DNA from: JBKHYJ01 sp046565505
Lineage (GTDB): Bacteria; Acidobacteriota; Blastocatellia; UBA7656
Length of the DNA stretch: 20,700 nt
Assembly: GCA_046565505.1 (NCBI GenBank)
Contig: JBKHYJ010000132.1
Span: forward strand, 1 to 20,700
Reading direction: 5' to 3'
Shown: piece after piece, positions 1-5,884 of the stretch
How the letters are laid out: every line of letters starts with the position of its first letter
Numbering within the stretch: position 1 is the stretch's first letter
Made by a program: the position numbers and the translations under genes
Notes under the pieces: generated by a model
Told to the model about the DNA's origin: nothing
What the model saw: only the letters and a program-made list of their open reading frames with translations
Databases searched by the model: none

Positions 1-1
1 T

Positions 2-82
2 AGCTTGCGCGTCACGCCGGCTATGGAAGCGGGAATAACCACAAGCGTGTGGACACTGAAAGATTTACTCTCCGCAATCTAA
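2..82 (+). CDS. IS1-type transposase, C-terminal tail (gene begins before the window)
   Basis: The frame from base 2 is open to a TAA at 80-82 and encodes 26 residues, including LRVTPAMEAGIT and VWTLKDLL. From memory, the pattern L[RK]xTPAMxAGxTxxVWxxxxLL closes many IS1-type DDE transposases, where it follows a YNxxRxHxTL segment that would lie upstream of base 1. Only the tail is visible, so catalytic residues, element ends and intactness cannot be judged. It ends 9 bases before the -35 box of the first TPR locus, so an insertion sequence abuts that locus. The family call rests on a short motif. Confidence 0.5.
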   Translation, partial: SLRVTPAMEAGITTSVWTLKDLLSAI

Positions 83-90
83 CTTTCCGT

Positions 91-118
91 TTGCATCTCG
101 CGTACTTTGCGCTACACT
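91..118 (+). promoter_or_regulatory. Promoter of TPR locus A
   Basis: TTGCAT (91-96), a 16-base spacer and TACACT (113-118) form a sigma-70-type promoter. The same block recurs at 3318-3345 with the same spacing. Shared bases include GTTTG before the spacer, CTTTG inside it, GCTACA around the -10 box and CCAG after it. Transcription would start near 125 and cross the whole minus-strand peptide ORF before reaching the TPR start at 408. Confidence 0.6.
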
Positions 119-136
119 TGCCCAGACAGATATTTA

Positions 137-204
137 GCTGCCCTGAGAGCAGCATGCAGGAATCAAGTTGTCTCCTAATACCTTTTAGGCTTTCAGTCTA
201 AGCC
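137..204 (+). promoter_or_regulatory. Conserved 5' leader hairpins of TPR locus A
   Basis: Hairpin 1 has arms GCTGC (137-141) and GCAGC (149-153) around the loop CCTGAGA. Hairpin 2 has arms GGCTT (188-192) and AAGCC (200-204) around the loop TCAGTCT. Both recur in locus B at 3364-3380 and 3410-3426. Hairpin 1 lies 19 nt after the last base of the -10 box in both loci. Its stem differs by two compensatory base-pair changes while the loop keeps TGAGA. This supports a selected RNA structure at the 5' end of the TPR transcript. A 15-codon ORF at 154-201 overlaps it but has no matching peptide in locus B. Confidence 0.5.
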
Positions 205-439
205 ACAGTAATACAGCCACAACGGCAATCCCCAACTCAGCAGTGAGGTCAATTGGAGCGTCACCGCTTAGAGCCTGACTTGAATCTGCCGAAACTTCAC
301 TACCGCACTCGCCTGGGTAGTCCTCAATACATCCCGGCGTGGTGCAGCCACAATACTTGTTGCCGCCTACTGTATGCCCCGCAAGAATCGGGAAGGATAA
401 ACAAAGCATGAGCAAACAACTAGCGAACAGTCTTTTCAT
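185..439 (-). CDS. Small secreted Cys-containing peptide, antisense to the TPR leader (locus A)
   Basis: This encodes 84 residues and I do not recognise the family. Residues 1-21 form a textbook signal peptide (Lys/Arg, a hydrophobic core, then FPILAG). A Gly-rich segment with Cys 30, 32, 37 and 45 follows, then a Ser/Asp-rich linker and a hydrophobic helix at about 65-80 ending in RLKA, so the mature peptide may be membrane-tethered. The ATG at 439 is preceded closely by GGAGGA. The ORF overlaps the plus-strand TPR gene head-to-head by 32 nt. A paralogous ORF sits in the same place in locus B, with LLMxCLSFP, an H-x-x-x-G-G segment and CG retained, which argues against a chance ORF. Possible roles are a signalling, toxin-like or cell-surface peptide. 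None can be shown from sequence. No clear promoter was found inside the TPR gene. Confidence 0.6.
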   Translation of the reverse strand: MKRLFASCLLMLCLSFPILAGHTVGGNKYCGCTTPGCIEDYPGECGSEVSADSSQALSGDAPIDLTAELGIAVVAVLLWLRLKA

Positions 440-1394
440 GTTTCCTCCATTAGCGGAATATGCCGGATTCTATCAGGAGCTATTACGCGGCATTGGCAGC
501 CATCAACATTTAGGTAATCGTCTTATTCAGTTAGGCGAGCAGGCGCACGCATTTCGCCAGTTTGATAGGGTGAAGGAAATCGGGCAGATTCTATTTAACT
601 TCCCGCTAAAGCAATATTCATCAATCGGGGTGTACTTTCTTGGGGTGGCGTTAAACAGTTGCGGCAACGGAAACCAGAATGAAGCTAAAAAGATGTTTGA
701 GCTTGTGACCGACACCGCGCCGGATAAGTATAAAGCTAAAGCGATTCTCTCACTCGCGGCTGTCTCGTTTAATACAAAGGCGTACGACGCGGCGTTGTAC
801 TTTTACAATGAGACAATCAAAGCCACGCCGCTCAGCTCGTCCAGCATTCACGCGGCCCGCACGATTGCCGTGTTGAAAGGCATGGAAGGCAGGCATAATG
901 CAGCGGTTAAAGATTTAGAGAATTACTACCCATTGATTAAATATGCCGCGCCGCATGTTTACTTCGATTATTTGAATTCTTACGCTGTTGAACTTGGTGC
1001 GGTTGGCCGGATTGATGAAGCAAGAAACGTCAGCCGGATTGTATTAGCTTCGCCCTTCGCCCCTGCCTATCCAGAGTGGCAAGATACACATGCTGATTTA
1101 AACTTGAAACAGAAGAGGCGTTCCACCGTCACAGTCACGCGGCCTAGAAAGCTGCCCGAACAGCAGCCAAAACCGAAGCAGAGCAAGCCGAAGGATAACG
1201 TAATAAAGTTCCCGCTGGCGGAAAGGCTATCTGCTAAATCCGTCCCCGATGAGAACGAATTCAGCATACCGCTCGCGCCGCTTCAGGCGTTAGGCTTGAT
1301 ACTCACGGCCGTACTAGGGGACAGGATAACAGAGGATGAGGTTGAGAAGATATGCAACAACTACTACAAGGTGATTATGGACTGGTACTCTTAG
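408..1394 (+). CDS. TPR-type helical repeat protein, locus A
   Basis: This encodes 328 residues, with no signal peptide and probably cytosolic. Residues about 20-235 are alpha-helical and TPR-like, with repeat-like helices around AKKMFELVTDTAP (93-105), AYDAALYFYNETIKATP (125-141) and GRHNAAVKDLENYYPLIK (161-178). They end in SYAVELGAVGRIDEARNVSR and VLASPFAPAYPEW (212-224). A Lys/Pro/Gln linker (236-262), the motif NVIKFP (264-269) and a short helical tail follow. The start at 408 is chosen over upstream codons because locus B has an ATG at the aligned base and both have an AAGGA-type ribosome site just before. TPR solenoids bind peptides or proteins, so peptide sensing is a possibility given the overlapping secreted-peptide ORF, but this is inference. 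The base composition is more AT-rich than that of the later genes. Confidence 0.85.
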   Translation: MSKQLANSLFMFPPLAEYAGFYQELLRGIGSHQHLGNRLIQLGEQAHAFRQFDRVKEIGQILFNFPLKQYSSIGVYFLGVALNSCGNGNQNEAKKMFELVTDTAPDKYKAKAILSLAAVSFNTKAYDAALYFYNETIKATPLSSSSIHAARTIAVLKGMEGRHNAAVKDLENYYPLIKYAAPHVYFDYLNSYAVELGAVGRIDEARNVSRIVLASPFAPAYPEWQDTHADLNLKQKRRSTVTVTRPRKLPEQQPKPKQSKPKDNVIKFPLAERLSAKSVPDENEFSIPLAPLQALGLILTAVLGDRITEDEVEKICNNYYKVIMDWYS

Positions 1395-1487
1395 GCTATC
1401 GCCGCGAGGGATGAGCGCAGGTTACCTGAGAAGTAGCACAGCAGAGCAAATAAACTTCTGGCTCAAAGTCGGACTGGTCCTTGAACT

Positions 1488-1853
1488 TCACAGAAATTCC
1501 TTAATGCCCCTTACTATGTTGTCTTTCCACACTATGACCCCTAATACTACAAGCCCAGCTAGGCTTGCCCGCAACAGCGGCCTCACCTCCCAAGTAGACC
1601 CTATTATTGCTGTCAGGAATAAGAATACACGGGCCAATTCTACGAAGGACCATCTTATTTTGGCCGTAAGAGTCCCAATGATCATTGCCGATGTGAGCAG
1701 TACCAAACCTATTCCCGCCGCATACTCGCGGTGTACTAAGAAGGATAGTATTGGGGACAAGATGATAAGGCATAGACCCGCATATATAGATAGGACGCAA
1801 AGTATTAAAACGACTCTACGGATCGGAGTATATTCCGTTTTTATTTCATCCAT
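1488..1853 (-). CDS. Small four-helix membrane protein, function unknown
   Basis: This encodes 121 residues with about four hydrophobic segments: roughly 14-40, 44-64, 70-87 and 94-109, separated by short charged loops such as HREY and AKIRW. The N-terminus MDEIKTEYTPIRR is hydrophilic. I see no catalytic motif and do not recognise the family. The gene is convergent with TPR locus A (93-base gap), and its upstream side faces the ISAs1 element. The overlapping plus-strand ORF at 1411-1878 is rejected because only the minus frame shows a coherent membrane-protein composition. The start at 1853 has only a weak ribosome site (GAAGG about 10 bases upstream). Confidence 0.65.
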   Translation of the reverse strand: MDEIKTEYTPIRRVVLILCVLSIYAGLCLIILSPILSFLVHREYAAGIGLVLLTSAMIIGTLTAKIRWSFVELARVFLFLTAIIGSTWEVRPLLRASLAGLVVLGVIVWKDNIVRGIKEFL

Positions 1854-2024
1854 ATTGACCGGCCTTCACTCACACTAAGGATAGGGATGCTGTTCTGTCC
1901 AACTAGGATAGACGAAATTCAGGAGAGGTTCGATTCGGGTTTGCCTCCTTTTTACCATCAACACAAGATTAGGACACTACCGATTCATGCCAGCGATTTT
2001 TTGCGAAGCCGAGTAATGTCCTTA
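1854..2024. other. Intergenic region between membrane protein gene and ISAs1 element
   Basis: There is no gene here. On the plus strand AGGAGAGG (1920-1927) and CCTCCTTTTT (about 1946-1955) could form a bulged six-pair hairpin ending in a T run, a weak candidate terminator for read-through from locus A. The TTCGATTC inside it resembles a tRNA T-loop, but the flanking bases do not pair and no tRNA body is present. Confidence 0.3.
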
Positions 2025-2032
2025 TAGGAAGT

Positions 2033-2047
2033 TTAGGGCAATCGCAT
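2033..2047 (+). repeat. Left terminal inverted repeat of ISAs1 element
   Basis: TTAGGGCAATCGCAT is perfectly complementary to 3264-3278. It ends one base before the transposase stop codon. Confidence 0.8.
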
Positions 2048-2048
2048 T

Positions 2049-3176
2049 TTAAGTGTTGAGAACTTTAAGCAGATAGCTATCATCCAAAGCTGCTTTGAGC
2101 CGTTTTGTTTTCACTCCGCGCCTGAGTGTCTTCTCTTGCTGTAGCAGGTTTAGTGCTACGCGCCTTATCAGCGCAAAGTTTTCGGCTGCGTGTCCAACCC
2201 TTGCTCGTGAGTCATCTTCACGGAAAACCACGTCCGGTATCCAATGCAAGGAGTTCTCTATTGCCCAATGGCCTCTGACCGCCTCTGCTAATCTTTCTGC
2301 ACCTACCGACAAACTGCTCAGGTAATATCGCTTCTCTTTGCTTGCCTGCTCGTTTATCTCTCGCCTTGCCTCAACCATCCCCAGGCTCTCTAACCCTGGC
2401 CAATCATATTTCTCTTTCAGCCACTCCGGCGCTTCGACATGCCAGTAGCTTCGAGTCTCTATTCGACCATGCTCGCCATCAACTGTCTCGTGCCTGCTGA
2501 TGGTGAAGCCATAAGTGTGGCCATTAACCAACGACTCGAAGAAAAGCTCTACTTCTTTGTGAAGGTTGCCTTGATTGCCTTTCAGTGACAGCACGTAATT
2601 CGCTTGCCGGTTGAGAATCTCCGGAGCTATCTCCTTCTGGCAATTTAGGGCATCTACTGTAACTATGCAGCCTTTGACTTCCAGTAACCTCAGCAATTGC
2701 GGCACAGCTGTGATCTCGTTTGAATCCCCTGAAACTTTGACTTGCCCCAACATTAGGCGATTAGCTCTGGCCCAGGCGCTGACTAATTCTATAGCTCGTT
2801 GCCCGCAAGATCGGTTGTGAGAGCGGCGTAGTTTCTTACCATCTATAGAAACTATTTCATCTTCGGTCACGTCGGCCACCGCACGAACCCAACTCAGGAA
2901 GCATTGCTGAAGCTCACCCGGCTTGAGCCGAGCAGACACCCGCCCGAAGGTATCGTGTGATGGAATGCCTGCAGGCAATTCAAGAAACTGCCGCAGCCAG
3001 GTTTCTTTTGATAAGCCGAATTCTTCCATATCCGTAAAGCCATCAGCGCCGCAGGTGACTGCACAAACTGCAATGAAAAGAATATCAATGGGCTTATGGT
3101 CGCAACGATCCTCGATGCGTGGATCAGCCAGGCCAGCAAAGTAGTCGATGAAAGAAGGGGTTTCTTCTGGGTTCAT
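2049..3176 (-). CDS. ISAs1-family DDE transposase
   Basis: This encodes 375 residues, full length for the family. The N-terminal domain begins with FIDYFAGLADPRIEDR and D-I-L-F-I-A-V-C-A-V, typical of the DUF4372/ISAs1 N-terminus. The DDE triad is visible: D112 in VSIDGKKLRRS, D175 in IVTVDALNCQKEI and E307 in RGHWAIENSLHW. The YVLSLKGNQ strand is at 194-202 and the FREDDSR segment follows the glutamate. No frameshift or stop interrupts it, so the element could be active. The start at 3176 has AAAGGA about 12 bases upstream. Confidence 0.93.
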   Translation of the reverse strand: MNPEETPSFIDYFAGLADPRIEDRCDHKPIDILFIAVCAVTCGADGFTDMEEFGLSKETWLRQFLELPAGIPSHDTFGRVSARLKPGELQQCFLSWVRAVADVTEDEIVSIDGKKLRRSHNRSCGQRAIELVSAWARANRLMLGQVKVSGDSNEITAVPQLLRLLEVKGCIVTVDALNCQKEIAPEILNRQANYVLSLKGNQGNLHKEVELFFESLVNGHTYGFTISRHETVDGEHGRIETRSYWHVEAPEWLKEKYDWPGLESLGMVEARREINEQASKEKRYYLSSLSVGAERLAEAVRGHWAIENSLHWIPDVVFREDDSRARVGHAAENFALIRRVALNLLQQEKTLRRGVKTKRLKAALDDSYLLKVLNT

Positions 3177-3182
3177 AGCGTG

Positions 3183-3211
3183 GAAATCCTTTCTGGTAAT
3201 GAAATCCTTTC
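3183..3211. repeat. 11-base direct repeat upstream of the transposase
   Basis: GAAATCCTTTC occurs at 3183-3193 and again at 3201-3211, one start every 18 bases. It lies just upstream of the transposase start and inside the element. On the minus strand each copy carries AAAGGA, so one copy doubles as the ribosome site. It may be a transposase or regulator binding site, or a local duplication. Confidence 0.5.
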
Positions 3212-3263
3212 AGATAATCCACGCGTCTGCGCACTGTAAAGTTAACTCCTGCTTTTATCTATG

Positions 3264-3278
3264 ATGCGATTGCCCTAA
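3264..3278 (-). repeat. Right terminal inverted repeat of ISAs1 element
   Basis: ATGCGATTGCCCTAA is the perfect reverse complement of 2033-2047. Confidence 0.8.
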
Positions 3279-3317
3279 TTCCTAACTAGAATCACGACTC
3301 AGAAATCCATTTTTCGT

Positions 3318-3345
3318 TTGACTCGGCTGTGCTTTGAGCTACAAT
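3318..3345 (+). promoter_or_regulatory. Promoter of TPR locus B
   Basis: TTGACT (3318-3323), a 16-base spacer and TACAAT (3340-3345) lie close to the sigma-70 consensus. They align without gaps to the locus A promoter at 91-118, including GTTTG, CTTTG, GCTACA and the downstream CCAG. The expected start is near 3352, giving a leader of about 250 nt before the TPR start at 3604. Confidence 0.65.
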
Positions 3346-3363
3346 CGTCCAGGCATATACATG

Positions 3364-3425
3364 GTCGCCATGAGAGCGACATTTAGACCAGGTCGTCTTT
3401 TAATGCATAGGCTTTGTATCTAAGC
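3364..3425 (+). promoter_or_regulatory. Conserved 5' leader hairpins of TPR locus B
   Basis: Hairpin 1 has arms GTCGC (3364-3368) and GCGAC (3376-3380) around the loop CATGAGA. It begins 19 nt after the last base of the -10 box, exactly as in locus A. Compared with locus A, stem pairs 2 and 3 changed from C-G and T-A to T-A and C-G, which are compensatory changes. Hairpin 2 has arms GCTT (3411-3414) and AAGC (3422-3425) around the loop TGTATCT. It keeps the locus A loop size and the TCT loop end but loses the terminal G-C pair. A 20-codon ORF at 3361-3423 overlaps and is not conserved as a peptide. Confidence 0.5.
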
Positions 3426-3635
3426 AGCGGTAGGGAATAAGCTCAGGAACATTTCAGAGCCGGGGTTAGGGGATTCGCCTTGAGTCGAATTAGTTCCAGG
3501 TCCGTTGTGCCCGTCACTCATGCAAGTAGTGTTATCGCAAGTCTCGCCGCACCCGCCGCCTGCCGCCCTATGCTCCCCGAAGGCCGGAAAGGACAGACAT
3601 GGCATGAGCAGAGATACGGATAGGAGTCCTTTTAT
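3420..3635 (-). pseudogene. Secreted Cys-containing peptide ORF of locus B, lacking a standard start codon
   Basis: This is the positional and sequence counterpart of the peptide at 185-439. The frame is open from 3656 to the TAG at 3420-3422. Where locus A has ATG-AAA-AGA, this copy reads ATA-AAA-GGA (3635 downwards), with GGAGAGG upstream. Read from there it is 71 residues: a signal-peptide-like KGLLSVSLLMPCLSFPAFG, then EHRAAGGGCG with Cys 29, 33 and 38, then a Gly/Ser/Asn-rich tail. The C-terminal transmembrane helix of locus A is missing. The first in-frame ATG (3605) would give 61 residues with a truncated signal peptide. Either it starts inefficiently at ATA or it has lost expression. 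The overlap with the TPR gene from the ATA is 32 nt, identical to locus A. Confidence 0.45.
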
Positions 3636-4818
3636 CGCCCTCTCCGGGCTGCGATTTTATCAGCAGTTATTGAGCGGGCCAGTCAATTACGAAACGCTTG
3701 GAATCCGTATCATAAGTAGGATTAAGAAGGCTCATGCTTTCCGGCGAGTCGAGCGCGTACGCGAACTTTCAGGTCTCTTGATTAATCTTCCGATAAGAGA
3801 GTATCGCGTTATAGCGCAGTATTATCTTGCCTGGTGTGACTGCCGCGAGTTGAGGTTTAACCCCGCGGCTTTAGAAAGAATATCCGAACAAACTCGGACG
3901 TATAAAATTCAAGCCCTGTTCTCTAGGGGTGCTATCGACTGGCATCTCGGAAATAACGAACAGGCAATGTATTTCTATCTTGAGGCGCTTAAGACTTCGC
4001 CTGGCCCCTCACAGTATGTAGATTTAATGCGAGCTGTCGCCGTCCTTAAAGCTCAAGAGGGGTTCCATGCGTCCGCGCTAAGGGACATGGAAAATCTTAT
4101 CCCCGCACTGCGGCATGCGGAGCCGAGGCCGTACTATGACTTTCTGAACTCCTACGCGGTAGAGCTAGGCGAAGCAGGGCGCACACAGGAGGCCCGCCAC
4201 ATCTGCCGCCTTGTCCTCGCGTCCCCGTTCACTCATGCCTACCCAGAATGGCAAGAGACCGCACAAGATTTGAGAGCGCCTGACCGTTCCTTTGCCGCAG
4301 TCCCTTCAATCGAGCGTAAGCAGGCGGAGGTTGAAACAATAGAAGCTCGCCAGGCCGACCAACCGGAGCGACCCGCAACGGTCGTGCCTTTCCCGCCGCT
4401 CAAAGAAGCACGCGACCCGAAACGGCCTGAGCCGGTCAATCCTCAAGAGCTTGGCGACATGACTTTGGCCGATAAGAAAGAGTTCATACTGAGAGCGGTC
4501 AGAGCAGAACTCCTGCCGGAGAATGAATACAATAAATTCATCGTCATGCTCGGCCTGGCTAAGGGCGGGACATCCAGGCACGTGATCGACTTAGAAGACG
4601 AAGAAGTATTGAGCGAATTGATAGTAAACTGGGCCCACCTTATCGAGCCCGACCAACTTGCCGGGGTGCTCTCAGCTTTGCGTAATTGTAAAGACGGTGC
4701 GCGGAGAAACAAAATCATGGACAACATGATTCGCAAAGCCTTTGAGCATAGCAGGACGTGCAATATAACCGAGTCGGAATGGCGGCTCAAGTATGAGCGG
4801 AGGCTGCCTAAGAACTAG
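3604..4818 (+). CDS. TPR-type helical repeat protein, locus B (paralogue of locus A)
   Basis: This encodes 404 residues. The N-terminal 220 residues align with the locus A protein: FYQQLL (18-23), AHAFRRVERVREL (43-55), QAMYFYLEALKTSP (120-133), AVAVLKAQEGFHASALRDMENL (144-165) and LNSYAVELGEAGRTQEARHICRLVLASPFTHAYPEWQET (181-219). A linker with TVVPFP (259-264) corresponds to NVIKFP of locus A. The C-terminal domain (about 283-404) is unrelated in length and sequence: a charged helical domain with DKKEFILRAVRAELLP and a Cys/Arg-containing tail. The start is set at 3604 with GGAAAGGA upstream. A conserved TPR half with interchangeable tails suggests a common sensor or scaffold with different outputs, which is inference. 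I do not recognise the tail domain. Confidence 0.85.
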   Translation: MSRDTDRSPFIALSGLRFYQQLLSGPVNYETLGIRIISRIKKAHAFRRVERVRELSGLLINLPIREYRVIAQYYLAWCDCRELRFNPAALERISEQTRTYKIQALFSRGAIDWHLGNNEQAMYFYLEALKTSPGPSQYVDLMRAVAVLKAQEGFHASALRDMENLIPALRHAEPRPYYDFLNSYAVELGEAGRTQEARHICRLVLASPFTHAYPEWQETAQDLRAPDRSFAAVPSIERKQAEVETIEARQADQPERPATVVPFPPLKEARDPKRPEPVNPQELGDMTLADKKEFILRAVRAELLPENEYNKFIVMLGLAKGGTSRHVIDLEDEEVLSELIVNWAHLIEPDQLAGVLSALRNCKDGARRNKIMDNMIRKAFEHSRTCNITESEWRLKYERRLPKN

Positions 4819-4922
4819 CCCTGCGTCACGCTTGACGTCGCCCCACGCATCTAAAGCGCAACGACGACCTTACTCTTGTATGGTAATTGCAAGGCGGCCG
4901 GGGCCGGGCGGCATTGTCGCAG

Positions 4923-4938
4923 GGCCGCGCGGGCGGCC
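4923..4938 (+). terminator. Possible terminator after TPR locus B
   Basis: GGCCGC (4923-4928) and GCGGCC (4933-4938) form a six-pair GC stem with a GCGG loop, followed only by GTTTG. The T run is poor, so this is a weak candidate in a GC-rich gap that holds nothing else recognisable. Confidence 0.25.
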
Positions 4939-5007
4939 GTTTGAAAGGGCCGCATGATTTAGCGATTAACGCGGCCCCCGGATTAGGACGCTTCCGAAAC
5001 TAAAGAA

Positions 5008-5607
5008 TCAGGCGACCGCCTTGGAAGCAGCCGCGTCGCGCCGCGGATTCTTTTTGATTATGAATTCGACGCTGACGTTGTTCCCTACCCCGTTCGGCAC
5101 TATTGAGTATTCAAGGGTCAGCACTGAGCCGCCCGAGACGCGCCAGCCCGCTTGCTGGAACTTGTCCTCAGAGCGGTCGATCTTAAGCGGCTCACCGAAG
5201 GCGTCCGTCACCTTGCGCACGATGGATTCAAAAGATTCGTTGCGGCTCGAAAGGCCGGCGCTACAGCTTAACTCCACCAGTTTCTCGGGCCTCCGCATGG
5301 GCGTGTCCAGCGTGTCGAACTTAAAAGACGCGCTCCAGCTCGAAGGGGTGGGCAAATCTATACTCAACAGGAATACCTCTTCGGTCGTGATGTAGGAGAG
5401 AATATCCTGATCGACGTTCTTCGGCAGGGCCTGCTGCACCTCCGTGTAGCTCATGCCTACTTTGAACCGCTTGATGAATTCGACGGGGTCGAAGCCTTCA
5501 TCGCGCTTGCCGGTTTTATCCTTATCCTGACCGCTGGCGCTAGGCATCACCGCAACCGCGAACAGCAAGGCTATAACCGCTGTAATAATCTTATTCGACT
5601 TATGCAT
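5008..5607 (-). CDS. Secreted protein with a BamE/SmpA-like motif, function unknown
   Basis: This encodes 199 residues from the ATG at 5607, preferred over the GTG at 5616 because AAGGTGGGAG lies just upstream of it. Residues 1-26 are a signal peptide (lysines, hydrophobic core, SASG). A charged stretch DKDKTGKRDEG follows. The segment FKVGMSYTEVQQALPKN (about 47-63) resembles the I-x-x-GMT-x-x-EV-x-x-xLG motif of BamE/SmpA-type periplasmic domains. SIVRKVTDAFGEPLKID later in the protein looks like a second copy of a similar helix. The rest is predicted beta-rich. It is probably periplasmic or outer-membrane associated, with unknown role. It lies alone with its own strong promoter at 5758-5785. 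Confidence 0.75.
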   Translation of the reverse strand: MHKSNKIITAVIALLFAVAVMPSASGQDKDKTGKRDEGFDPVEFIKRFKVGMSYTEVQQALPKNVDQDILSYITTEEVFLLSIDLPTPSSWSASFKFDTLDTPMRRPEKLVELSCSAGLSSRNESFESIVRKVTDAFGEPLKIDRSEDKFQQAGWRVSGGSVLTLEYSIVPNGVGNNVSVEFIIKKNPRRDAAASKAVA

Positions 5608-5757
5608 CACTCCCACCTTAAAACTTCACACCTCGTTGGCGGCGGCCACTGAGACACTATCCCGACCAGCCGGCTATGCGCCTTGCATGCCTCCGTCGCT
5701 ACCGATCAAAGAGTTTTATCTAACAAATAGGGGCCTGACGGGTGTCAGCGTGCGGGT

Positions 5758-5785
5758 AATATAACACCAAAATGATGAATGTCAA
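5758..5785 (-). promoter_or_regulatory. Promoter of the secreted protein gene
   Basis: On the minus strand a perfect TTGACA (5785-5780), a 16-base spacer and TATATT (5763-5758) are present. The expected start is near 5751. A five-pair hairpin with a four-base loop (5735-5748, arms CTGAC and GTCAG) would sit at the very 5' end of the transcript. The leader is about 144 nt. Confidence 0.6.
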
Positions 5786-5884
5786 TATTGCGAAAATGTT
5801 GCCGCCTTTGCCGGGTCGCGGGCCGGCACATGGGCGTGCCCCCGCGTAAAGTGCAGAGACGTTTACCTCTCGGCCGCAGCATTC

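Larger units (their letters stand above)
2025..3284 (-). mobile_element. ISAs1-family insertion sequence, complete
   Basis: A single intact transposase gene is enclosed by a perfect 15-base inverted repeat, TTAGGGCAATCGCAT at 2033-2047 and its complement at 3264-3278. The pairing continues outward as TAGGAA (2025-2030) and TTCCTA (3279-3284), with two extra bases on the left. The core of about 1.25 kb matches the usual ISAs1 size. I could not find the 8-10 base target duplication expected for the family, so the exact ends are uncertain or the flanks have changed since insertion. It lies between the two TPR loci and ends about 34 bases before the -35 box of locus B. Confidence 0.85.

Noticed and set aside
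154..201. Leader ORF of 15 codons in TPR locus A, and a 20-codon ORF at 3361-3423 in locus B
   Set aside because: The two peptides share no sequence and lack ribosome sites, while the RNA hairpins covering them are conserved. RNA structure explains the conservation better.
185..439. The idea that the locus A peptide ORF is only a shadow of the TPR leader
   Set aside because: It has a strong ribosome site, a textbook signal peptide and a paralogous frame in locus B with silent changes. It is kept as a probable gene, although the C-terminal halves are not conserved.
1411..1878. 155-codon plus-strand ORF opposite the small membrane protein gene
   Set aside because: The minus frame (1488-1853) gives a coherent four-helix membrane protein. 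The plus frame is low-complexity, lacks a ribosome site and is explained as its shadow.
1929..1957. tRNA-like T-arm (GGTTCGATTC)
   Set aside because: The five bases on either side of the loop do not pair, and no acceptor, D or anticodon arms can be drawn.
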